Assembly (NCBI GenBank): GCA_900770015.1
Contig: CAAGIU010000058.1
Coordinates: 1 to 7,101 of the forward strand
DNA length: 7,101 nucleotides
Direction of reading: 5' to 3'
From: an uncultured Oscillospiraceae bacterium
GTDB lineage: Bacteria > Bacillota_A > Clostridia > Oscillospirales > Oscillospiraceae
In this document: positions 1-6,046 of the stretch, one piece after another
How positions within the stretch are numbered: the stretch's first letter is position 1
Layout: every line of letters starts with the position of its first letter
Notes under the pieces: generated by a model
The model's database searches: none
What the model saw: only the letters and a program-made list of their open reading frames with translations
Told to the model about the DNA's origin: nothing
Translations under genes and position numbers: made by a program

Positions 1-66
1 CAGCAGCTCCGGGGTGATATCCGTCAGTTCCTCCGCAAGAACCTTCGGCAGCAGTGAAAGGGACAT
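1..66 (-). CDS. N-terminal fragment of a YqeG-like HAD phosphatase (cut by window edge)
   Basis: Only the first 22 codons are inside the window, reading MSLSLLPKVLAEELTDITPE and then two leucines. The ATG at 66 is preceded by GGAGG (72-76, minus strand) at a 5-nt spacing, and a strong promoter lies about 57 nt upstream of the start, so this is a genuine gene start. The pattern LLP...(D)ITPE-L resembles the N-terminus of YqeG-family HAD IIIA phosphatases, which read like 'LPD..v.sI.DITPE.L' just before the DLDNTL catalytic motif. The catalytic motif lies beyond the edge, so the family assignment is inference from a short stretch remembered from that family. The gene is divergent from the plus-strand gene at 151. 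Confidence 0.5.
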   Translation of the reverse strand, partial: MSLSLLPKVLAEELTDITPELL

Positions 67-122
67 ATCGGCCTCCGTGGAATCATAAAGTGTAAACAAA
101 GCATCAGCTCTGGTGCCCAGCC

Positions 123-151
123 ATTATACCACGGTAAGGAGATTTTGTCCA
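123..151 (-). promoter_or_regulatory. Sigma-A-type promoter for the leftward YqeG-like gene
   Basis: On the minus strand the -35 box is TGGACA (151-146, 5 of 6 consensus), the spacer is exactly 17 nt, and the -10 box is a perfect TATAAT (128-123) with an extended TG one base upstream (TGgTATAAT). Transcription should start near 116, giving a leader of about 50 nt before the ATG at 66. The -35 box touches the first base of the start codon of the divergent plus-strand gene at 151 and the spacer covers that gene's ribosome binding site. The promoter is predicted by sequence only. Confidence 0.75.
136..142 (+). promoter_or_regulatory. Ribosome binding site deciding the start at 151
   Basis: AAGGAGA lies 8 nt before the ATG at 151 and only 2 nt before an in-frame TTG at 145. 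The spacing therefore favours ATG 151 as the real start. The site also lies inside the spacer of the minus-strand promoter. Confidence 0.7.
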
Positions 152-873
152 TGGCGATTCCGCATTATCTGGCAATGACAGCGGCAGAAATGGAAACGGC
201 ATCCCCCCTGCCGAAGCGGGCGGCATGGATGGCCTGCCACTTTTCCCCCTATTCCACAGGCCTTGCAAATCTGCCGGAGCAGCTTCCCGAGGGGAGTCTT
301 CTGATCCTCAACGACCGGACGCCCATCCACAAGCACGACCCGGAGCGGATTGCGAAGGAACTGAAGACAGTTTTGGAGCGGTTTCACTGCTGCGGGCTTC
401 TGCTGGATTTCCAGAATCCGGGGTCTGGGGAGACGGCTGTACTTGCCCGGTATCTGGCGGAAACGCTTCCCTGTCCGCTGGGAATTTCCCGGGAATACCG
501 GGTGGACAAGGCTGCCGTGTTTCTTCCGGATGTCCCACCCACGGTTCCCCTGGAGGAGTATCTGAAGCCCTGGCAGGGACAACCGGTCTGGCTGGAGACG
601 GCGCTGGAGGGGCAGGCCATCACCCTGACTAAAAATGGCGCGGCTTTTGAAGCCAATACTGCATCGGATTTTCTGCCTGCCCACGCCGATGCCGCGCTGC
701 ATTGCCACTATCACATCCGGCAGGAGGAGAATGCCCTGATTTTTCACACCTGGCGAACCCCGGATGACCTGAATAAGCTGCTGACAGAGGCGGAAGCCCT
801 GGGTGTGTCCCTGGGGGTTGGGCTGTATCAGGAGCTGGGGGAAACAGCCATTGACGCAAAGGTGGATTTGTGA
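151..873 (+). CDS. Conserved-looking hypothetical protein, 240 aa, possibly a TIM-barrel-like fold
   Basis: I do not recognise a named family. The protein is cytoplasmic: there is no signal peptide and no membrane segment. Visible points, numbered from ATG 151, are an HFSPYSTGL stretch near 30-38, a LLILNDRTPIHKHDPERI segment near 50-67 rich in charged residues (N54, D55, R56, H60, H62, D63), and a beta-strand-like LLLDFQNP near 83-90. The C-terminus is GVSLGVGLYQELG. Alternating hydrophobic strands and helices, with acidic residues at strand ends, resemble a TIM barrel such as those of glycoside hydrolase-like proteins, but this is inference. The start at 151 is chosen because AAGGAGA lies 8 nt before it; TTG 145 is too close. 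The gene is followed after 71 nt by the SGNH hydrolase on the same strand. No convincing plus-strand promoter was seen upstream. Confidence 0.8.
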   Translation: MAIPHYLAMTAAEMETASPLPKRAAWMACHFSPYSTGLANLPEQLPEGSLLILNDRTPIHKHDPERIAKELKTVLERFHCCGLLLDFQNPGSGETAVLARYLAETLPCPLGISREYRVDKAAVFLPDVPPTVPLEEYLKPWQGQPVWLETALEGQAITLTKNGAAFEANTASDFLPAHADAALHCHYHIRQEENALIFHTWRTPDDLNKLLTEAEALGVSLGVGLYQELGETAIDAKVDL

Positions 874-879
874 TAGGAT
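851..879 (+). promoter_or_regulatory. Candidate promoter for the SGNH hydrolase gene
   Basis: TTGACG (851-856, 5 of 6 consensus) is followed after exactly 17 nt by TAGGAT (874-879, 4 of 6). It overlaps the last codons and stop of the upstream gene. A start near 886 would place the hairpin at 893-921 at the very 5' end of the SGNH transcript. The -10 box is imperfect, so cotranscription with the upstream gene remains possible. Confidence 0.4.
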
Positions 880-892
880 GAACCTGAAAAAC

Positions 893-921
893 CGGCAAGG
901 GCACGCCTTTTCTCCTTGCCG
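893..921 (+). other. Intergenic stem-loop in the leader of the SGNH gene
   Basis: CGGCAAGG (893-900) pairs perfectly with CCTTGCCG (914-921) around a 13-nt loop. No T-tract follows, so it does not look like an intrinsic terminator. It ends 8 nt before the ribosome binding site AAAGGGA (930-936), which stays unpaired. It may protect the 5' end of the message or mark a processing site between the two genes. Confidence 0.45.
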
Positions 922-944
922 AAATGCAGAAAGGGAATCTCCCC

Positions 945-2126
945 ATGGAAGAAAAAACGATGCACTGGGCTGCGGTATGGGGCAATGCCGTCTCCATTGC
1001 CGAGCACCGACCGGAAAGCTTCGCCAGAAATATCACCCTGCGCTATCCCATCGACATTCCCTTTTCCGGGGATGCCCTGCGGTTCACCTTTGACAATTAC
1101 TGCGGCTCCGAAGCCGTGAAGATTACCCGGGCCACCGTGGCGCTGGCGAACCCCAAAGCAAACAGCTACAAGGATCTGACCTGCGATGTGCTGGAACAGA
1201 AGATCGCCGACATCACCTTCGGCGGGTCTGAAAGCGTGGAAATCAATGCCAGGGAGCGGATCGTCAGCGATCCTGTCCCCTTCCAGACTCCCCCGGGGGC
1301 AACGGTCTGCGTCAGCATCTATCTGGAGGGCTTCACCCTGATGCAGTCGGCGGTGCTGATCACCGGGCCGCTGTCCAAGGGCTTTTTCTCCTTCGGCGAT
1401 CAGACCCATGCTGCAAGCCTGCCGTTGTTTGAAACCAAGACCACCAACTGGTTCTATTTTCTCAGCAATGTGGATCTTTATACCGCGTCGGAAAACCATG
1501 CCGTCATCTGCTACGGCGACTCCATCACCGCCCAGGACTGGCCTGACGATTTGAAGCTGCGGCTCCGGGAGATGGGCTGCTGCCACACCTCCGTCATCCG
1601 CAGAGCCGCCAGCGGCACCCGGGTGCTGCGGGAATACAGCTGCATCACCTACGACTCCTACGGTCTCAAGGGCACAAACCGCTTCCACCACGAGATCCCC
1701 ACCGCCGGAGCCGATACCCTGATCATCCAGCAGGGCATCAACGACATCATCCATCCCGTGGGCGCGGATGTGAACGTATTCCGTCCCATGAGTGATCTGC
1801 CCACGGTTCCGGAGCTCATCGAGGGGCTGCGCTGGTACATAACAGAGGCGAAAAAAATGGGGCTTACGGTCTATCTCGGAACGCTGCTTCCCATCTACGG
1901 CTGGAGAACCTATGCCCCCTTCCGGGAGGAAATGCGCTGCCAGCTGAATGAATGGATGCGCAGCAACCCCGACGGCACCCGATGCATCGACTTTGACAAA
2001 GCCGTGCGGGACAATAATCACCCGGAGCGCTTCGCCGAAGGCTGCGATAGCGGCGACCACCTGCACCCCAGCAAATTCGCCTATGGACAAATGGCGGCAG
2101 CCGTCCCCGCCCACATCCTCAGATAA
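945..2126 (+). CDS. SGNH/GDSL-family hydrolase with N-terminal beta-rich domain
   Basis: This is a predicted esterase or deacylase of 393 residues. The C-terminal half carries the SGNH blocks: block I CYGDSITAQDW with nucleophile Ser193, block II around Gly224 (ASGTR), block III GIND with Gly264 and Asn266, and block V GDHLH with Asp371 and catalytic His374. The first 180 or so residues form a separate, strand-rich region without a motif I can name; similar two-domain SGNH proteins act on acyl groups of sugars or lipids, but the substrate here is unknown. There is no signal peptide, so it should act in the cytoplasm. The start at 945 has AAAGGGA 8 nt upstream; an in-frame ATG at 924 lacks a binding site and would overlap the stem-loop's downstream side. 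The gene ends directly in a terminator. Confidence 0.9.
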   Translation: MEEKTMHWAAVWGNAVSIAEHRPESFARNITLRYPIDIPFSGDALRFTFDNYCGSEAVKITRATVALANPKANSYKDLTCDVLEQKIADITFGGSESVEINARERIVSDPVPFQTPPGATVCVSIYLEGFTLMQSAVLITGPLSKGFFSFGDQTHAASLPLFETKTTNWFYFLSNVDLYTASENHAVICYGDSITAQDWPDDLKLRLREMGCCHTSVIRRAASGTRVLREYSCITYDSYGLKGTNRFHHEIPTAGADTLIIQQGINDIIHPVGADVNVFRPMSDLPTVPELIEGLRWYITEAKKMGLTVYLGTLLPIYGWRTYAPFREEMRCQLNEWMRSNPDGTRCIDFDKAVRDNNHPERFAEGCDSGDHLHPSKFAYGQMAAAVPAHILR

Positions 2127-2170
2127 AAAACATCGGATTCCCGTTAAGCCCGCGGGAATCCGATGTTTTT
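2126..2170. terminator. Bidirectional intrinsic terminator between convergent genes
   Basis: AAAAACATCGGATTCCCG (2126-2143) and its perfect complement CGGGAATCCGATGTTTTT (2153-2170) flank a 9-nt loop. The T-tract on the plus strand and the A-tract (T on the minus strand) on the other side make it work in both directions. It begins inside the stop codon of the SGNH gene and lies about 50 nt beyond the stop of the minus-strand PHP gene. Confidence 0.92.
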
Positions 2171-2219
2171 CATATCATATTGGGTCAAAAACACAGTACG
2201 TTACCCATCGTGCCGCCGA

Positions 2220-2900
2220 TTACCCATCCAGCAGCGTGAGCGCTCCCGTGAGGACGGCGTTCTGATAATCCCGGGAGGTTTCAAACCGTTCCGTCACTTC
2301 CACGCCGCCGGGGAGAAAGGCCTCCCGGTGGCTGTCGGAACCGGCGGTGACAGGCAGGTCGAACATTTTCGCGTAGAGGAAGGCGCGTTCGTTCATCTTT
2401 CTCCCCTCTTCTCCCGTATGCGAGGAATTGACAGCCTCCACCGCGTCAACATCCCGGGGGTAAAGCTGGATATGATCCAGATAGCCCCGCTCCCGGAAGG
2501 GATGCGCCTGCACCACAAAGCCGCCCTCCTGCCGCATGAGAGAAAGCGCCTTCCGGGTGGGCATCCGATCGATGTTTTCGTGCTCCAGGAGCCACTGCTT
2601 GTCCAGATTGTAGATCAGGAATTCTGCGCCGCTGTCATTGAACTCAAAGCCGAAGAACACCTGCAAGCCCAGTTTTTCCCCCTCGGCCCTGGCATCCTCG
2701 TAGCCGGCACAGAATCGCTCCACGCGCTGTGCCCAGGGAAGGTCCCGGGGCACGCAGGAATTGCCGTTGAAAAAATGGTCGGTTATAAAAATGCCGGTGT
2801 AGCCCGCCGCCGCGTAAGCCCGGGCCATTTCGGCGCCGGTGGAAAAGGCGCAGGCACTGGCCTGGCTGGTGTGCAAATGTGTATCATAACGAAATCCCAT
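2220..2900 (-). CDS. PHP-domain metal-dependent phosphoesterase
   Basis: This 226-residue protein is a single PHP (polymerase and histidinol phosphatase) domain, close in style to small histidinol-phosphatase-like or nucleotide phosphoesterase proteins. The metal-binding residues are all visible: His8 and His10 in DTHLHT, Asp41-His42 in FITDH, Glu86 in FGFEFN, His133 in QAHPF, His161 in NSSH, and Asp189 and His191 in AGSDSH. The set looks complete, so an active metal enzyme is expected; the substrate cannot be told. The ATG at 2900 has GAGGAG 7 nt upstream. It is the last gene of the leftward set: the rhodanese gene stops 74 nt upstream, with no terminator or clear promoter in the gap, and the bidirectional hairpin follows its stop. 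No his genes are nearby, so a role in histidine synthesis is not supported. Confidence 0.92.
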   Translation of the reverse strand: MGFRYDTHLHTSQASACAFSTGAEMARAYAAAGYTGIFITDHFFNGNSCVPRDLPWAQRVERFCAGYEDARAEGEKLGLQVFFGFEFNDSGAEFLIYNLDKQWLLEHENIDRMPTRKALSLMRQEGGFVVQAHPFRERGYLDHIQLYPRDVDAVEAVNSSHTGEEGRKMNERAFLYAKMFDLPVTAGSDSHREAFLPGGVEVTERFETSRDYQNAVLTGALTLLDG

Positions 2901-2974
2901 ACTGATTCTCCTCGCTGTGAAGTATCCGGCCCTGTGCCGATCCCGTATCTGTCAGCATCAGGCGGATCAGGGTC

Positions 2975-3364
2975 TTATTCTGTTTCATAGGGCCAGTCCA
3001 GAATGCCGCCGAATTCCCGGATTCTGGTATAGCCCATTTCTTCCAGCTGCGCGGCGGCGTTTTTGCTTCTTCTACCGCTGCGGCAATAGACCAGAATCAG
3101 CTGATCCTTATCGGTGAGTACCGATTCCGCCTTCTCCGAAATCTCGTAATCCGGGATCAGGATGGCACCGGGAATGTGGCCTTGCGCGTACTCCTGCTCC
3201 GTGCGCACATCCAGAATCACATAGCCGGACTCCGAATCCATGAGCTTCTTTGCTTCCTCCGCCGTGATGTTCATCAGCGCAGCCTCCTGTGTTTTCACCG
3301 TCTGCTTTCCGCAGCCTGCCAAAAGCAGTGCAGCCAGCAGCACAACAAACCATTTTCTCATCAT
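2975..3364 (-). CDS. Rhodanese-like lipoprotein
   Basis: This 129-residue protein begins with a lipoprotein signal: MMRK, a hydrophobic run, then the lipobox LAGC with Cys18 as the lipidation site, so the mature protein should be anchored on the outer face of the membrane. A single rhodanese domain follows from about residue 33: LDVRTEQEYAQGHIPGA at 51-67 and the active loop YCRSGRRS with catalytic Cys94. Such domains carry persulfide sulfur or act in thiol redox chemistry; the partner is unknown. The ATG at 3364 overlaps the Nudix stop in the arrangement aTGAtg, and a second ATG follows at once at 3361. GGAGG lies 7 nt before the first ATG, inside the end of the Nudix gene, suggesting translational coupling. 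The PHP gene follows downstream after 74 nt. Confidence 0.92.
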   Translation of the reverse strand: MMRKWFVVLLAALLLAGCGKQTVKTQEAALMNITAEEAKKLMDSESGYVILDVRTEQEYAQGHIPGAILIPDYEISEKAESVLTDKDQLILVYCRSGRRSKNAAAQLEEMGYTRIREFGGILDWPYETE

Positions 3365-3870
3365 AGCAGTCCCTCCTGCATCAGCCTTTCCAGCACCAGC
3401 GCCTCCCGTTCCAGCATGATCTGGTCCGTACCGGCGTGGTCGTGGGTGCGGTTGACGGCGATGACGGAACGAGGGTCTGCATATTCCAGTGTGAACAAAG
3501 CCTCCGCTTCGTATGCATCCAGTCTCTGCTCCAGCACGGTATTTTCCGTCTGACAGAGATAATAGTAATTGTCCTGGATAAAGACAGCTTCGTTCTTCCC
3601 CTTCTGAACCCGGTGGACATAGCCATATTCCCGGATGGATTCCGGGATGACAGTCAGCCCGGCTTCCTCACGGGTCTCCCGGATCAGAGAAGCAATCTGC
3701 GACTCCCCCCGCTCCATTCCGCCGCCGGGAAACTTATAGTAGTCATATTTCAGACTATGCACCATGGCAGCCTTTCCATCCTTTAAAATGATGGCCCGGA
3801 CAGAAGGGCGCACAAAAGGAATCCCCTCCGGATCATAATCTTTGGTGTCCATTGTAAACAGCAGCCGCAT
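3361..3870 (-). CDS. Nudix hydrolase
   Basis: This 169-residue protein hydrolyses a nucleoside diphosphate linked to some other moiety, judged by its complete Nudix box: Gly50, Glu56, Arg64-Glu65, Glu68-Glu69 and Gly71 in the pattern G-x5-E-x7-RE-TR-EE-A-GL, directly after KFPGGG. The conserved lead-in VRAIILKDGKAAMVHSLKYDYYKFPGG is typical of small clostridial Nudix proteins. The substrate cannot be predicted. The ATG at 3870 has GAGGAG 7 nt upstream; a later in-frame ATG (residue 7) lacks such a site. The stop overlaps the rhodanese start. No clear promoter lies in the 65 nt between it and the oxidoreductase, so it may be transcribed by read-through past the hairpin at 3901-3937. Confidence 0.93.
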   Translation of the reverse strand: MRLLFTMDTKDYDPEGIPFVRPSVRAIILKDGKAAMVHSLKYDYYKFPGGGMERGESQIASLIRETREEAGLTVIPESIREYGYVHRVQKGKNEAVFIQDNYYYLCQTENTVLEQRLDAYEAEALFTLEYADPRSVIAVNRTHDHAGTDQIMLEREALVLERLMQEGLL

Positions 3871-3900
3871 ATTGTTCTCCTCTTGTGGTTCTTCCCTCAG

Positions 3901-3937
3901 AAATGCTGCCCCGGCAAATTCCGGGGCAGCATTTTTT
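3901..3937. terminator. Strong GC-rich hairpin after the oxidoreductase gene
   Basis: AAATGCTGCCCCGG (3901-3914) and CCGGGGCAGCATTT (3921-3934) form a perfect 14-bp stem with a 6-nt loop. On the plus strand six Ts (3932-3937) follow the GC stem, the standard intrinsic terminator layout. On the minus strand, the direction of the adjacent genes, the stem is followed by only TTT and then CTGAGGG, which predicts weaker termination. It begins just past the oxidoreductase stop (3936-3938), and the Nudix gene starts 31 nt further on. Confidence 0.75.
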
Positions 3938-5306
3938 ACAGTTCCCCGGCAATCTTTCTTGCCACATGGACGCCGCTGGCGGAGGCATGGGACAGAGAGT
4001 GGGTCACGCCGGAGCCGTCGCCGATGACATAGAAGCCCTTGTGGCAGCTCTCCAGATTATCATCCAGCTCCACCTCCATGTTGTAGAACTTGACTTCCAC
4101 ACCATAGAGCAGGGTATCGTCGTTGGCGGTGCCGGGGGCAATCTTATCCAAAGCATAGATCATTTCGATGATGCCGTCCAGAATCCGCTTGGGAAGCACC
4201 AGGCTCAGGTCGCCGGGGGTGGCAGCCAGGGTGGGGGTGACCAGGCCTTCCTCGATCCGCTTTTCGGTGCTGCGGCGGCCTCTCACCAGATCGCCGAACC
4301 GCTGGACAATGACGCCGCCGCCCAGCATATTGGAGAGCCGGGCAATGCTTTCGCCGTACCCGTTGCTGTCCTTGAAGGGCTGGGAGAAGTGCTTGGCAAC
4401 CAGCAGGGCGAAGTTGGTGTTCTCCGTCCGGCGGGCAGGATCTTCGTAGCTGTGGCCGTTGACGGTGATGATGCCGTTGGTATTCTCGTTGACCACGATG
4501 CCGTAGGGGTTCATGCAGAAGGTGCGGACATTGTCCTCAAACTTCTCAGTGCGGTAGACGATTTTGCTCTCATAGAGCTCGTCGGTGAGGTGGGAGAAAA
4601 TCACCGCAGGCAGCTCCACCCGGACGCCCAGGTCCACACGGTTGGAGCTGGTGCCGATCTTCAGATCCCGGCAGACCTGCTCCATCCACTTGCTGCCGCT
4701 TCTGCCCACGGAGGCGATACACTCCCGGCAGGTGTCGGTTCTGTCCTTGGTGTGGACGGCATAGCCGCCCTCAATCTTTTCAATGCTGATGACGGGGGTT
4801 TCAAAGAAGAACGCCACCTGATCCTTCAGCTCGTCATACAGCTGCTCCAGCACCACCAGATTGATATCCGTACCCAGATGGCGGACGGAGGCATCCAGCA
4901 GCTTCAGCTTATTCTGCATACATTTTTTCTTTAGGGCGGTGCCGGTGGTGGAGTACAGCTTGGTGCCCGCGCCGCCGTGGGACATATTGATCTCGTCCAC
5001 ATAGTGCATCAGGTCAATGGCCTGCCTGCGTCCGATGTGCTCATAGAGGGTGCCGCCGAAGTCATTGGTGATGTTGTACTTGCCGTCGGAAAAAGCGCCC
5101 GCGCCGCCGAAGCCGCTCATAATGGAGCAGGTGCGGCAGCCGATACAGCTTTTGACCTTCTCGCCGTCGATGGGGCACCGGCGTTTTGCCAGGGCATAGC
5201 CCGCTTCAAACACCGCCACCCTGCAGCCGGGCTTCCGCTTCATCAGCTCATAGGCCGCAAAAATGCCGCCGGGGCCTGCGCCCACAATTATTACATCATA
5301 ATCCAT
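3936..5306 (-). CDS. FAD-dependent oxidoreductase (COG2509-type dehydrogenase)
   Basis: This 456-residue flavoprotein opens with a dinucleotide-binding fold: DVIIVGAGPGG with Gly9, Gly11 and Gly14, and Glu34 at the end of the second strand to hold the FAD ribose. A cysteine group follows, Cys44 and Cys54-x2-Cys57-x2-Cys60, then the glycine-rich MSGFGGAGAFSDGKYN stretch typical of the uncharacterised COG2509 dehydrogenases. The C-terminal FAD motif is GFYVIGDGSG (425-433), followed by SLSHASASG. Length and motif order fit the family; the substrate and electron partner are unknown. The protein has no signal peptide and should be cytoplasmic. The ATG at 5306 has GGAGGA 7 nt upstream, and its own promoter lies at 5339-5367. 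A hairpin follows the stop, and Nudix, rhodanese and PHP genes lie beyond. Confidence 0.93.
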   Translation of the reverse strand: MDYDVIIVGAGPGGIFAAYELMKRKPGCRVAVFEAGYALAKRRCPIDGEKVKSCIGCRTCSIMSGFGGAGAFSDGKYNITNDFGGTLYEHIGRRQAIDLMHYVDEINMSHGGAGTKLYSTTGTALKKKCMQNKLKLLDASVRHLGTDINLVVLEQLYDELKDQVAFFFETPVISIEKIEGGYAVHTKDRTDTCRECIASVGRSGSKWMEQVCRDLKIGTSSNRVDLGVRVELPAVIFSHLTDELYESKIVYRTEKFEDNVRTFCMNPYGIVVNENTNGIITVNGHSYEDPARRTENTNFALLVAKHFSQPFKDSNGYGESIARLSNMLGGGVIVQRFGDLVRGRRSTEKRIEEGLVTPTLAATPGDLSLVLPKRILDGIIEMIYALDKIAPGTANDDTLLYGVEVKFYNMEVELDDNLESCHKGFYVIGDGSGVTHSLSHASASGVHVARKIAGEL

Positions 5307-5338
5307 TGGTTTTTCCTCCGGTTCTCATTGATAGTTCC

Positions 5339-5367
5339 ATTTTACCGCATGACGGGATACTTTTCAA
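5339..5367 (-). promoter_or_regulatory. Sigma-A-type promoter of the oxidoreductase gene
   Basis: On the minus strand TTGAAA (5367-5362) and TAAAAT (5344-5339) are each 5 of 6 consensus and are separated by exactly 17 nt. The predicted start near 5332 gives a leader of about 25 nt before the ATG at 5306. The -35 box overlaps the stop codon of the GNAT gene, so this promoter splits the minus-strand genes into an upstream kinase-GNAT unit and a downstream oxidoreductase-led unit, though read-through from upstream is possible because no terminator separates them. Confidence 0.7.
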
Positions 5368-6032
5368 GCGGATTTCTCTTCCTTTTGCCCTGTCAGGACC
5401 TCCTGGCGGTGCTTCTTTTCACCGGAATCGATGACGGTGCCCAGGGCGAAACCGACGGCCATGCCCAGCACCATGCCTATGCTCATATTTCCGGCAGACA
5501 CCCCCAGGGACATACCGCAGCACATCCCCAGCATCATATAGACCACGGACATCTGGGCCGTCTGCTTTTCCCGGCGGAACCTGGGGCCTTCCTCCCCCAC
5601 TGTCCCCGTGGGTTTGAAGCCCAGCTTCCGCAGTATCGCCTGGGAAGCGGCGTTGTCCGCCAATGTCTCCGCCTCCACCACATAGACATCCTTCTGGGAA
5701 AAGGCCCACTCCAGCAGTACCCGGGCTGCCTCGGTCATGTAACCCCTGCCCCGGTATGACTCATCCAGACCATAGCCCCATTCCACAGTTCCGTTCTGCT
5801 GAAGGCCCTTGAAGCAGATATCTCCGATGGCGATGCAGTTCTCTTTCAGCGTGATACTCCAGGGGGTATACCACAGCCAATCCTCCGGGTGGCTTCTGCA
5901 GCCCTCCAGCATCTGGGTATAGGCCTTCCGCTCTTCTCCTTGCGCCATCTGAAGGACTTTCTGCTCCAATTCCTTCAGCGGCATGGGGCGCAGGATCAGG
6001 CGTTTTGTTTTCAGAATGATCTCTTTCGCCAT
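5364..6032 (-). CDS. GNAT acetyltransferase with C-terminal double glycine-zipper tail
   Basis: Residues 1-160 form a RimJ/RimL-like GNAT domain: KTKRLILRPM near the start, an acetyl-CoA pyrophosphate loop SYRGRGYMTEA (Arg94, Gly95, Arg96, Gly97), and the common ADNAASQAILRKLGF stretch at 126-139. It should transfer an acetyl group to an amine of a protein or small molecule; the acceptor is unknown. Residues 161-201 are unusual: a hydrophobic stretch with glycines at 169, 173, 177, 181 and then 186, 190, 194, 198, that is two GxxxGxxxGxxxG helices in a row. This predicts a tightly packed helical hairpin, probably in the membrane, followed by a charged tail (EKKHRQEVLTGQKEEK). The ATG at 6032 has AAGGAG 10 nt upstream, overlapping the kinase stop (TAAGGAG); the genes are 14 nt apart and surely cotranscribed. 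Confidence 0.9.
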   Translation of the reverse strand: MAKEIILKTKRLILRPMPLKELEQKVLQMAQGEERKAYTQMLEGCRSHPEDWLWYTPWSITLKENCIAIGDICFKGLQQNGTVEWGYGLDESYRGRGYMTEAARVLLEWAFSQKDVYVVEAETLADNAASQAILRKLGFKPTGTVGEEGPRFRREKQTAQMSVVYMMLGMCCGMSLGVSAGNMSIGMVLGMAVGFALGTVIDSGEKKHRQEVLTGQKEEKSA

Positions 6033-6046
6033 AGCGAATCCGCTCC

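Noticed and set aside
101..130. Plus-strand promoter for the gene at 151 (TATACC at 125-130)
   Set aside because: The -10 match is 4 of 6 and the sequence 17 nt upstream (CATCAG) is not like a -35 box; the same bases fit the minus-strand promoter far better.
828..2114. Long open frame of 428 codons on the minus strand
   Set aside because: It lies antisense to the SGNH hydrolase, whose catalytic motifs are intact; the frame is a by-product of GC-rich codon usage and its translation shows no recognisable family.
2202..2228. Direct repeat TTACCCATC twice around the PHP stop codon
   Set aside because: Nine bases only, with no flanking structure or insertion; probably chance.
2893..2958. Short minus-strand frame of about 21 codons between the rhodanese and PHP genes
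   Set aside because: It has no ribosome binding site of its own and overlaps the PHP start in another frame; nothing supports translation.
2163..2990. Open frame of 275 codons on the plus strand
   Set aside because: It is antisense to the PHP gene, whose metal ligands are complete, and it begins inside the terminator.
3885..4934. Open frame of 349 codons on the plus strand
   Set aside because: It is antisense to the FAD oxidoreductase, low in motif content and without a convincing ribosome binding site.
4977..5759. Open frame of 260 codons on the plus strand
   Set aside because: It spans the antisense of two unrelated genes and the promoter between them, so it cannot be a real gene unit.
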